From Beaufortia kweichowensis (Eukaryota > Chordata > Actinopteri > Cypriniformes > Gastromyzontidae), in the NCBI GenBank assembly GCA_019155185.1, contig CM032801.1, positions 4,269,351-4,333,350 on the forward strand: a DNA stretch of 64,000 bases. Reading direction: 5' to 3'. The position numbers and the translations under genes are program-made. The notes beneath the pieces are model-generated. The model saw only the letters and a program-made list of their open reading frames with translations. It was not told where the DNA came from and ran no database searches. Of the stretch, positions 41,842 through 52,100 are shown piece by piece. How positions within the stretch are numbered: position 1 is the first letter of the stretch; each line of letters starts with the position of its first letter.

Positions 41842-41843
<2 letters not shown>

Positions 41844-41939
41844 AGAAGTCTTACAAATGTTGAAATGAGTATGAGAGAAAAAAGGAAATGAGAGAGAGAA
41901 GCAGATTGTATTTCTCTCTCACTGCATTTTAGGAAGAGG

Positions 41940-41947
41940 CATAAAAG
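41940..41947 (+). promoter_or_regulatory. cdc42ep3: TATA-like box of CDC42EP3
   Basis: CATAAAAG, followed about 30 bp later by CG-containing 5' UTR-like sequence that leads to the splice donor at 42400. This fits a core promoter with a start near 41970. Confidence 0.4.
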
Positions 41948-41969
41948 AGACGAGCCGCAGTCCTTATGC

Positions 41970-42235
41970 TGGACACATCTTCACACTCATCTTCCCATGA
42001 CTGATTGCTGATGTCCGTCTCTCCAGGAAATACCGCCAGCTCCAGCGGCTCGGGACTACAGCGGACGAGAGAATAGCATTTTGACGTCCGCAGTGTAGTC
42101 AGACAGGCAGAGACAGGTGCTGCAGGCACAGAAAGGAGGAGCAAAGACGAGCCGAGCCGCGCAGCTCCAGAAAGGAATTCTCAAACAGCTGTCCGGCAGA
42201 CGTCCTGCTTGCAAGAAGTAAACCCTCAAGGGCAG

Positions 42236-42280
<45 letters not shown>

Positions 42281-42400
42281 GAAAACGGCAACACACCGCA
42301 CCACCCAGAAGCTCCAGAATACAGTTTGGGTCAAGACACCTCCAGGACGGCAACCACAGTGTGAAGAAACGGACATTAATCTCCAAAGACACGCAAGCAG
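41970..42400 (+). other. cdc42ep3: CDC42EP3 non-coding exon 1 (start approximate)
   Basis: The right edge is a strong donor, GCAAGCAG|GTAAAT, with the GT at 42401-42402. The exon is GC-richer than its flanks and contains a (GA)18 tract at 42241-42277. It would splice over 4.9 kb to the acceptor at 47317. An untranslated first exon followed by a single coding exon is the known CDC42EP layout. The left end rests only on the TATA-like box. Confidence 0.55.
42241..42277 (+). repeat. (GA)n microsatellite in the CDC42EP3 5' UTR
   Basis: An uninterrupted GA run of about 18 units inside the inferred first exon, so the mature message would carry a long purine tract. It produces artefactual Ser-Leu peptides on the opposite strand. 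Confidence 0.93.
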
Positions 42401-43569
42401 GTAAATCCAACTTGAGGCAGATGTTTGTGCTTGATAAATGTGCATGAAATGTTATTGAATGTTTAATGGTTTTTGTTGCTAGATTAGATGCTTGATTAGA
42501 CCCCAGCATCCCATGCTTTGGGAACCAGCATCCAAACCACAACATAAGATCATGTTTTTTGTAACAGGTTTGATTTCTTAAGAGTAGGATTTAACAGAAG
42601 AGTTTTCACCAGAAACATTGCGTGTGCGTGTCATGGAACCGCTCTGCTATTTCGGGTTGTGAAACTTCCACACATGCACATGGTTGTCATTATGACACGC
42701 GAGAATTTGCGCTGCAGAATATGTCGAGCAAATTCTCTCGTAACCACAACAAGAGTTGAAGAGAGCAAAGCAACCCGACACCTGATTCTTCTCCTCTCCT
42801 CTCTGTTTTACTAGAAGCGATCATCTTTTCCTCAGATACATTCCTCATCCGACAGCAAACAGCCAACGTCTCTTTCATTCCACTTCTACGTGCAGCAAGC
42901 CAAACACAACAGCAGCTTGAGAACAGAAGCCTCGGAGGTCGATTGCAGGGTGTAAAAACACAGTAAAACACGGGCTGAAGAAAAGAGCCCTCGCTCCACC
43001 CTGATTCCTCAAAGCAAAAACAATCCCCGAATGTAATTGAAGGTTCTTTTATTCAAACTTCAAAGTGGATAAAGTGCCGTTACTCATTGTGGTGTTGGTC
43101 TTTAATCATTCAGAACATTGTTGTAAAGAGAGGGTCGCTTGTGGTTAGAGGAATGAATGCTTCTACTGTAGGCCTGAAGCACGACCACCTCGGTGATCCA
43201 GACACCTGTAAGAAACGGCCAAAAGCCTTCATGATGCAAATGAGCTTTAAATACAGCATCATCAAGAGGGACGGATGGTCCAGCTTTCAGCCGAAAAAGG
43301 TCATGGCTAAAATAGGTCAGAGACGGAATCAGGAGTGGTACGGTTGCAGGGCTGAAAGGAGCTCTGTCTTCTCTGTGTACAGTGTGCAATGATGGGTATG
43401 TCATCATTAGACTTGTTTAGATTATTGCTCACAGTTGCTCTAAAATTAATCTGACCCACATACTCCACACGTGAGTTATTTACCAAGTGCCTACAGTGCT
43501 GAGAAGGCATCGTAATGAGATCCATCTTCAGACCCTTATAGTAGCCCTTTCCCACCCATCTCTCCATTT

Positions 43570-44590
43570 TGTTTTTCTCTGTCTCATTCAGTCTCACTCT
43601 AGTCTTATTTAATCTGATACAGTCCTATTCAGTCTCATTTTGTCTAATTGAGTGTTTTCTTAACATTTTTTCAGATAACCCCATTCAAGCTTACGTCTCA
43701 CGCTGTCTCATCATGTCTTTTTATGTCTCATTCAGTGTTTTTTAAATCTTTTTCATATAACCTCATTCAGGCTCATGTTTTATCTTTATTCATTTTTGTC
43801 TCATTCAGCGTTTTTGTAGTCTTTTTAATAGACTTATGCTGTCTAATTTTATCTCATTCCGTCTTTTCACGCAATTGCATTCAGTTGTGTTTTATTTAGT
43901 CTTCTCTTTTCTCATTTTTGCCTCATTCAGTGTTTTTGTAATCTTTTTTAGACTAATGTCTCATGCTGTCTGATTTTAACTCATTCAGTGTTTTTTCAGT
44001 CTTTTTACACAATTCCATTCAGACTTACGTGTTATTCAGTCTCATTTTTTTCTCATTTTTGTCTCATTAGGTGTTTTTTCAATCATTTTTCATATAACCC
44101 CATTCAGGCTTACATCTTATGCTGTCTCATTGTTCTCTCGTCCAGTGTTTTTAGTCTTTTTTACACAACCCCATTCAGGCTATGGTTTCATTTTTGTCTC
44201 ATCTTTACAGTCTTTTAAATCTTTTTCACATACTGTAACACCCATAAGTTTAGGTTTAATTCAGTCTTATCTCTTCCTATTTGTGTCTCATTCAGTTTTT
44301 TATATATATTTTTTCAGAACCCCATTTAAAATCATGTCTCCCATAATTTCTTGTTTTCTCTCATTCCTTTTAATCTTTTTTATACATCCTCGTTTAGGTT
44401 AATTTCAGGCTTTTTGGAGTTTTTTTCAGTCTTTCATACAACAGGGATAGGTCTCATTCAGTCTCATTTGTGTCTTGAGTCTCCTTGTATTTTACTCTTC
44501 CACATTTAATCTCATTCAGTCTTCACTCGATCTCAGTCTCACTTTGTCTCCTTCCATCTCATTCGCTCTCATTGTGTCTCTGGTGGATGG
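43570..44590 (+). repeat. degenerate T-rich minisatellite
   Basis: About ten or more irregular units of roughly 55-100 bp. Each begins near tctcattcagtgttttt and continues with agtctttttcatataacccc, attcaggcttacgtct, then tgctgtctcatttttgtctc. Unit length and internal parts vary. It is pyrimidine-rich on the plus strand and creates several spurious hydrophobic frames. Confidence 0.85.
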
Positions 44591-45119
44591 AGATAAGTCT
44601 TCAGCTCAGACAGACGGGAGAAACAGCACTATCCCGCTGACATGCACTCCTGGGGTGTGTGTGATGATATGAAGGCGGGGGATAAATAGATCCATCTTTG
44701 CATTCTACAGGGGCGTCAGGGCACTTGGAAGTGTAACACTTGCCTCTGGACTCATTCCAAACCTTAAATGAAGCCTGCATACAGGATATGACCCAGAGAT
44801 AAATCCATATCAAGTGTTGTGAGGCAGCTGCTCTACTTTTAAAGCTCAGCTTCACACGTGGTGGTAAGATGTTGCATTGAATCGAGTTGTTTGTTGTTGT
44901 TTATAATAAGTCAGGAAATTTATATAAAGACAGTTTACACCTGCTGAGCTAACATACTCCTAACTTTAGCCTGGGGATAACTGTGTACCACAATTATGTT
45001 TCATGTAAGCATTCTCAAATTTGTTTGGAGAAATTGTAAAAAGTTGTCATAAACGTACAAAGCTACAGAATTAATATGGATGGTTTAGCTTGGACTATGT
45101 GGTGTTGGAAGAAATCAAT

Positions 45120-45290
45120 TTTCAAATCTGACCTTTGTGTCCTGGAAAATCTGACAAATCTCACAGTTTGAGACGTTTTACTTCTTTACTAGATTGTGTT
45201 CCTGAGGAGACAACTCTGAGAAACAACTTGAACAATCTCCATTTTCTCTTTAGTTAATGTCTAGAAGAAACAAAAAGATAAACATATTTT
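45120..45290 (+). repeat. interspersed repeat family 2, copy 2
   Basis: Diverged relative of 41240-41410, with aatctcacagtttgagacgt, gaggagacaactctgagaaa and gttaatgtctagaagaaac. Confidence 0.55.
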
Positions 45291-45759
45291 CTTTCCATTG
45301 CGAGAAATTCACACGGTTACTCGCTGTGAGATTTGTGTGACAGGTGCAGGAGCTTTATCATGAACGTAACCACACAAGTAAATACCATCATGTGGCTGTT
45401 TATGCATCTACAACAACTCCAGATTAAAAGCAAATGGGTTAGTCTTAAAGATGAGAATAGAGGAAGATGGTTACTGGGAATGGTTTCACTTAGAGATGGA
45501 GAAAATGGCAAGTAGAGGAGAATTTTAGGGGAGGGAGGATAAGCATCCACTGCGGAAAAATCTCCTACATAATCCACTGCAGCACACACACACGCATGCA
45601 CACAGTCACTGACACGTTCTCCAGTCATCCCGATGATGTTTGTCACGTTTATATATAGTCTTCCGTTCGCCTGTCCAGCAAGGTTTATTTGTGGTTTACT
45701 GCATCAGTGTCCAAAAATGCTTTAAAGTCCGCTCAGCTCATCTCCCTCCAGCTGCTAAA

Positions 45760-45780
45760 ACACACACACACACACACACA
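45760..45780 (+). repeat. (AC)n microsatellite
   Basis: About ten AC units in the CDC42EP3 intron. Confidence 0.93.
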
Positions 45781-46153
45781 TACAGAATAATGTAAGTGAA
45801 TAGAATAATCTCATTCTTTCAGATAGGGGATAAAAAGACAGCATGACCCTAAATGAGAGGTTGCACACGGTTTTAATCGTTCCCTCAAGCGAGCTGCGAC
45901 AAAAAGCTTTTTTGCAGAAGTTTTGTTCTTTGTTAAAATATAAAGGACTTTATGTTTGGAGTGTTTTATTGAAGCGGCTCTTAAAGAAGCAGGAGTACGT
46001 CAGGCCGGGCTGTCAGGGGATTCTGGATGTTTTTACAGTCGTGGCCCAGCGGCTGCTTCAGTGATAACAGTGTGTCTGTGAGGGTCAGTGTTTAAAGACC
46101 TCTCCAAAGGAAATATGTCCATACATGGGCAACTCTCTCTTATGATCTGTGAT

Positions 46154-46156
<3 letters not shown>

Positions 46157-46192
<36 letters not shown>
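46157..46192 (+). repeat. (CT)n microsatellite
   Basis: About 18 CT units in the CDC42EP3 intron. Confidence 0.93.
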
Positions 46193-46195
<3 letters not shown>

Positions 46196-46549
46196 CGTCC
46201 AAACTCTCTGCTCTTTTTACTCGTCTTTATCCCTAGAAATCCTCTCTTTATCCTTAAAGCTTCCTGACTTGTGTTTATTAATGTAAATGACAGTTTTTTA
46301 TGTTTATTGCTTTGATGTTGCTCTTTTACAGCTCAGGAGATTTGATGGCATTCTCAGTTATTTTTCGTTTATCAACTTATTCTCCTAAAATTGTTTAGGA
46401 GAAATAAAAATGTGACAATTGTTCAAATCCATAAAGAGTATCAAATAAATGTAAATTATAGATAAAATAGTTTGCATTTGAGTAAATTTGACGAGAAATG
46501 TTTAAGTTCATATTAAAACTTTTAATAATTTTTTCATTGCAAACATTGC

Positions 46550-46700
46550 AAGTCCAACTTTAGTTTGTGACGTTGAGATCTCTTCTGAAACTAATGGAGA
46601 CATTTGGGTGATTTTTTTTTTGTCTTTTTCTTAAGTGAAATATCTAGGGAGCAGGTTTTCATTTGCTCTCCGTTTAATTTCATTGATGTCTCGGATATAT
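46550..46700 (+). repeat. interspersed repeat family 2, copy 3
   Basis: Contains gatctcttctgaaactaatg at 46577-46596, identical to 41281-41300, followed by gagacatttg and later tttcattgatgtct, in the same order as copy 1. Confidence 0.75.
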
Positions 46701-47408
46701 AATTTAGAGAATAAAATAATGAGATGTTTTTTTCTTCTGGCAATGTTACTGTAGAAACATGGGTTATCGGGACATGTTTGTGTATTTACACCTTAGAACT
46801 ATTCATCAAACACAAGACTTGTATAACCAACTAATCTTCAAACTGTCAGACAAGACTTGGACTTTGAGCTCTTCTCTATCGGTTTCTTTTTGTCTCTCCG
46901 TCTGTGCGCCACGGATCATCCCCCAGATCCTACTTAAATCATACTGTCTGTTTTAAGACAGACTGAAATGCAGCTGTGTCATATTAACACGTGTTAAACA
47001 GCAGCCAGTTCCACCCGCTGATGTTTTTCTTAACCGGTCTTACTGTATACCAATCATAGATTTGACCATTTATAGAAACTGCTTTTAGATTTTGGCAACA
47101 TAGTGTTTGATTGTTTTATAAGGAGGTTTCACCGGTTATTCCATCAAGACATTTACTTGTTCTGGACAGTTTTAGAGATATTTTCTTTGATCTGAATTCG
47201 TACATGCCATGGAAGGATTGCATTCAGATGATTAGCATACAATGTTAAATTATGTCTTCATTATGTATAAATATTAATGTTCATTACTTAGAAAACTAAT
47301 TTTTTCTGTCTTCCCAGGTAAAGGACATATTTCCAAACATTTGAGCTGGATTATCTTCACTAAGTCTCAAAGGATTAAGGACACATTTAAAGCAACTTCT
47401 CTTTGAGA

Positions 47409-47414
47409 ATGTAA
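47409..47414 (+). promoter_or_regulatory. cdc42ep3: minimal start-stop uORF (ATGTAA) in the CDC42EP3 leader
   Basis: ATG is followed directly by TAA, 103 nt before the main start and inside the last leader exon (47318-47516). Such elements can stall initiating ribosomes. The effect here is inferred. Confidence 0.35.
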
Positions 47415-47516
47415 CCCCTTCTCTTCCCTTTGGGAGAGCAAGTTCATCATACAGCTGAAGAATACTTCATACTGTACTTCTGTCTTATCTGTACCTGCTG
47501 GACTCCTAAAGCAGCC

Positions 47517-48434
47517 ATGCCTGCCAAAATGCCCATCTACCTGAAATCCACCAATAGTAAGAAGGGAAAGAAATGTCGTCTGAGAGATATTTTATCCCCG
47601 GATATGATCAGTCCGCCTCTCGGGGATTTTCGCCACACTATACACATTGGAAAGGGTGGAGAGTGCGATGCGTTTGGCGACATGTCATTCTTACAAGGAA
47701 AGTTTGAGCTTCTACCTGGTAAAGGTGGAATTATTCGACCTCAATATGGCACGCAAGGTGTGTTCACCAGGGCCAACAGCGCCTCCGATGCCTCGTGTGT
47801 TGAAACGCCATCGCCGGTCCTGAAGAACGCCATCTCCCTCCCAACCATCGGGGGTAGCCAAGCGCTGACTCTACCTTTAATCTCCACCACCGTGTTTCCC
47901 ATGAACCAGGACCCTTTAGACCTCCTAGACGAGCGGTCTACTCCTCCAGCCGGCTTGGATGTAAGAGAAGATCTGGAAATCCTACAAATGGAGACTTTGC
48001 TTCAGTCGATCAGCGTCTTCAGAAGCGACCCCAGCCCTGTCCCCGAGGAGGACGAACCTTTGATCCACGTGGAGACGCCTGAGAAATCACCCGAGAAGAG
48101 GAAGATCCACAGCAGCGAAGATGAGCTGGAAACGTTTTTGTCTGTGTTTGTTAATGGGAACAGCGATTCTGATGGGAACCATAGCAATGGTAACAATTAC
48201 AACAGTGACGACTACAAGCAGGAGATGTTCAGCATCCAGGGTGACTGGGCAGACAGAGATAGCGGCGTAGAAGAAGGCCGTTTATGCGATTCTGACTTTG
48301 AGCTCTCAAAAAGCAAAAGCCATTCACAAGAGTCTCTCACACAAATCACAGGATCCATTTTTTCTCTTGAACTTGACCTGGGTCCCTCCATTTTGGATGA
48401 TGTACTTAACATTATGAATAAGCCAATATCTTAG
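47517..48434 (+). CDS. cdc42ep3: Cdc42 effector protein 3 (BORG2), single coding exon
   Basis: BORG proteins bind GTP-loaded Cdc42 through a CRIB motif and link it to septins and actin in the cytoplasm. The protein has 305 residues against about 254 in human. It begins MPAKMPIYLKSTNSKKGKKC, then carries the CRIB motif ISPPLGDFRHTIHIG at 31-45, a conserved following stretch (FGDMSFLQGKFELLPG), serine/proline-rich middle parts, an acidic Asp/Ser/Asn-rich region, and the C-terminal BORG-homology segment SIFSLELDLGPSILDDVL at 280-297. The exon starts at 47318 after TCTTCCCAG. The frame is open upstream to 47430 but has no ATG there, so 47517 is the start (gcagccATGc). The stop is TAG at 48432-48434. 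The extra length lies in the low-complexity middle. Assignment to the EP3 paralogue is supported by its linkage to RMDN2 and CYP1B1. Confidence 0.95.
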   Translation: MPAKMPIYLKSTNSKKGKKCRLRDILSPDMISPPLGDFRHTIHIGKGGECDAFGDMSFLQGKFELLPGKGGIIRPQYGTQGVFTRANSASDASCVETPSPVLKNAISLPTIGGSQALTLPLISTTVFPMNQDPLDLLDERSTPPAGLDVREDLEILQMETLLQSISVFRSDPSPVPEEDEPLIHVETPEKSPEKRKIHSSEDELETFLSVFVNGNSDSDGNHSNGNNYNSDDYKQEMFSIQGDWADRDSGVEEGRLCDSDFELSKSKSHSQESLTQITGSIFSLELDLGPSILDDVLNIMNKPIS

Positions 48435-48920
48435 GCTTTGACTTTGAACGAGAACCAAAAGGGAATTTGCTCTTCTTATGTTCACAGAGAGACTCGAGTT
48501 GAATCGAAACGTGCAATCTGACATTTTGAAAAAAATGAACTGAACTGATGAGAGTATGTTTTTATCTTTAGCTTCAGAGTGTTTCTGCATACTTAGTTTT
48601 GCTGTTTTAAATGCAAGTGATAAACACACCCATTGTGCCTTTTAAGTAAAAAGCAGTTTTTCAGTAGTATATGTAGACACCAAATGATATTATACATGCA
48701 GATAAAAGTGTTTGTTCTTTTGTGTACTGTTGTCCATGCACAACATCTTACAATAGTGTATTGCCTGTGTATATTTATGCAAGCATGTCCCCATCACAAC
48801 ATCCTTCATGCACAGATATATTCATCATTGTTTCGTTAACCACATTACCAATATATACTTAAGGCATATGTTTTTACATTTTGAAGCTAAATGTGAAATA
48901 AATAAATAACTCTTTTAGTT
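48435..48920 (+). other. cdc42ep3: CDC42EP3 3' UTR with poly(A) signal
   Basis: AT-rich sequence ending in tandem AATAAATAAATAA at 48897-48907, with gtttgttactttgtgttt just after, a good downstream U/GU element. Cleavage is expected near 48920. Confidence 0.6.
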
Positions 48921-49111
48921 TGTTACTTTGTGTTTATTATTTATTCTCTTATGTCTGAATAGGTGAGACTGAATCACAACAAAGTTGCAACAAACATCTT
49001 TAAAGTAACCTCTGAATTCACTTCAGGTATAATTTGTTCGCTATCCATCTTTGCTATTTTGGTTTAAAAAAAATTTATTGAAAGGCCTGAAAATCAAGGC
49101 ATGTTCCTTTG

Positions 49112-49158
49112 TGACAACTTGCCCCATATATTGTGGCTGCTATTGGGGCAAGTTGTCA
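49112..49158. repeat. perfect 15-bp inverted repeat, 17-nt loop
   Basis: tgacaacttgcccca at 49112-49126 is the exact reverse complement of 49144-49158. It lies just past the CDC42EP3 poly(A) region. It could be a MITE core or a cruciform or hairpin. Confidence 0.88.
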
Positions 49159-52100
49159 GAAAAGGTCAAATTCAACTTTTTTTTGTAGACAATAAACACA
49201 ATAGTTTGTTTCTTTGGAATAATTCAAAAGAAGTCATTAACACCATGCTCATTCCTGTAGTGTTTTTTTTGTTTGGTCCTTTAAAATTGCATTAAAAACT
49301 CACATTCAGATCCCAAAATCTTTGTAATAGAAATTAGTAGGAAACTTGTAAAACATAAAATGTGAAAACTATCTCCAGGCTTTCAGCGTTAACATACACT
49401 GATCCTGTTTAATAGTGCATTTGTGTCAATTTGTTCATTTCTAAAATCAATGAAAGGCAAAGCATGACATACTGTCACTGATGAGTATGTAACTGTAGGT
49501 GGAGACAGAAACGAGGGAAATAGAACAAGACAAAGAGAAATGGACCCTCTTGTCAGCGTCCTGCATTCTTCAGATTGTGCCCTGATGTCCTGCAGTGGGA
49601 GTGCGTGTGGGTGAGGTCGTGTTTAAATCCAGATGACAGCACTGTTTGTCTGCGTCTTGTTGAGACAGAAAGAGAGCAGTTTGCAGCATTCGTAGCATTC
49701 CTACCAGAAAACAAAGAGCTCAAGATGAGCCATAAATAAAACCATTGGACTAAGCCAAAGGGTCATGCTTCACGTGATCGTAAAACCTAACAGCCCAAAG
49801 CCAAACTCTTTCCTGGACGAGAACATCTTAATGCTTCAGAGACACAGATCTGTTTCAGCTTCAGAGTTGAAGTGCAACATAATTAAACTTTGTTCTTGCT
49901 GTTGGAGATTCTGAATATTATAGTGTACTTATAAACTGCTGTTTAAATTGTAGCCTCACTTGAAAACCAGCTTGGACTCTGACACGCTATTCTATACGTC
50001 ATGACTTAACAAGTGGATAGCTTTGCATTTCACTTTAAAATCTCACATCACACCCAGTAATCGTTTTTCTTTGTTGATTGATTTACTTCATTTTCAAGTG
50101 CCGTGCGTGTGACTCTCTGCTGTTTTGCCTTTGGGAAACATGTTATCTGTCTGAGAAAAAACTACTGGAAATTGCCCAGAGGACACGTAAATGTTGTTGC
50201 TTCTGCAAAAACATAAGATGAAGTCATCTGTCCTAATGTTTGAACTTTGAAAACATTTGTACAAAAGGTAACAGCCTTGCAGGAGTCTGTGAAGTTCCAT
50301 TAGGATAATTACTAGAATTTAACAGTAAACAGTATCAGGTTTTCTATTCACCGAGGTTGTACTTAGACAGGGTGTAACACAGGCTCAACATATATTTTAC
50401 AAATACTTTTGTGAGCGTAAATGGGACGTCTTATTTTCTGACATATAGTTAGCCTGTCAGCATTAAAGATACCTGACACAGATAAAAAGAAGAACAGATT
50501 TACATTTTTGCAATTGATCCGCTGTATACATTCCTATACAAAATAAAGGGATCTCAACAATAAAATAATAAAAACATCTTTGACAGACAACTTGCTGTTG
50601 GAAGTAATAGAGCCACATTTGTGCACCAGCCAATAGAATTAGACGTTTTAATCTTGCCACACTCTTCACCTTGACAAACAGTTTTGGTATTTTTTACTTT
50701 GAAGTAGATAGAAGTCAGGATAACATAAATACTTGCAGCACATGTTGAACAGTTTGTGAATAATATGTGGGATACATTAACTGTTTAGTGAATTGGCCCC
50801 ATGGTTTATTAAATTCATTTAAATATTTCACTTCATTAGAAATAACAAGCATACAAAACATTGTGAGAATGGATCAGTACATTAAACCTGACCACATGAC
50901 ATCGGCAGCTCAGCTTCTATGTCCTAGAAATTGCCCGAGATGAATTTAAATGTTACTTGAGATGCTTTAGTGAATATACATTTTTTACTGGAAATCTTGT
51001 TAAAAAGTAACTTTAAAACACTCTTTTTTACTTTCTAAACAATTTTACTCTTTGTTTTACTGATTCTTCTTTAACTTTCTTACTTTCATTTTGCCAGTTT
51101 TCTATATAAAACTTCAGTGCAAAAAGTGCTATACGAATACTGTAAATGTCAAATGTTGTCACTTCACGATATGAAGCATTACTCTAACCTTTCTTAAACT
51201 AAGGTGTGACTGTCTGAATAAATATACTTTGGCTCATGATCCGGTGGTACCAATGAAAGCATAATTCAGACTTTTTCCACAGGGTTGTGAACGGTCTTCA
51301 GTATAAAGCCGTCAGTGTCTCAGACATGAAGATTTTACACCTTGAGTTTAGGGGAACCTCATTTCTCTGCTCCGGAGAACTCGGAGAGCAAATAAAACCT
51401 CATACCCGCCTCCTGACCGTTCTGCTCTGTTCTGAAACACGGCCATATTTAAAAGAATGAGAGCAATTTCCTTTCCACAGCAATAAACGAGATTCATTTT
51501 TAAAAGAGGAATGATTTGGAAGGGTGTCTGAATGTCTGAATACAGCTGATGTCTGAATACAGTATTGGTTACAGGAAGCTATGTGTTGTTATGATGGAGA
51601 GAGAGTGATGGAATTAAATACTTTTTTAAATGTAATACTTTGGCTTTATTCACTACGTCCAAGTCCTTTTTAAGGCAAATCAATTCACTGTGGTGACTAT
51701 TTTGAACAGTTTATTTAAATGGAGAAAGACCAAAATCTCATCAAGACAAAACAAAAAAGATTTACATTGGAAACATAGTTCAACCTGTTTGTTGACTGTT
51801 GCCTTGGACACAAGAGGTCTGTAATCCTGGCACATGGCTGAGGTTTTGAGGAGAGGTTAAAGGTCACAGTCACATCACAGAGAGCATGAAACAGACCAGA
51901 TGACATTTATTTAACAAGCCAATGCCTGAACCCCCCACTTAGACCATACAGAAATATTCGCTGGACTGTTTGTACTTTCTGAATGACTGGATTTTGGATT
52001 CTCTGATGCACTTCCTCTCCACAGATGTGTAATAGTATGGACAACAAACTGACAACATTAATGAAAGCCATGATTTATCATATAAAGACTTGTTTTCTTG

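Larger units (their letters stand above)
29801..41900. other. RMDN2-CDC42EP3 head-to-head spacer, no gene recognised
   Basis: About 12 kb between the divergent 5' ends of RMDN2 (minus) and CDC42EP3 (plus). It contains a CpG-dense patch at 30060-30250, a hAT-type element at 30556-30992, a CTCF consensus at 33561, a short (GA)n at 34793-34812, and interspersed repeat copies at 37410-37870 and 41030-41410. The small open frames throughout are short and without motifs. Confidence 0.6.
42401..47317 (+). other. cdc42ep3: CDC42EP3 5'-UTR intron
   Basis: The 4917-bp intron has donor GTAAATCC and acceptor TTTCTGTCTTCCCAG. Contents: a possibly conserved non-coding block at 43087-43390, the degenerate minisatellite at 43570-44590, family-2 repeat copies at about 45120 and 46550, (AC)n at 45760-45780 and (CT)n at 46157-46192. 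No internal coding exon is recognised. Confidence 0.6.

Noticed and set aside
42056..42545. Minus-strand frames of 129 and 148 residues at CDC42EP3 exon 1
   Set aside because: Their Ser-Leu runs are the (GA)n tract read backwards, and the remainder lies opposite the inferred 5' UTR.
43648..44402. Hydrophobic plus-strand frames resembling membrane proteins
   Set aside because: They are translations of the T-rich minisatellite; Phe/Ser/Leu richness follows from base composition.
47430..47516. N-terminal extension of CDC42EP3
   Set aside because: The frame is open but starts with TTG, and the first ATG in frame is 47517, matching the family start MPAKMPIYLK.
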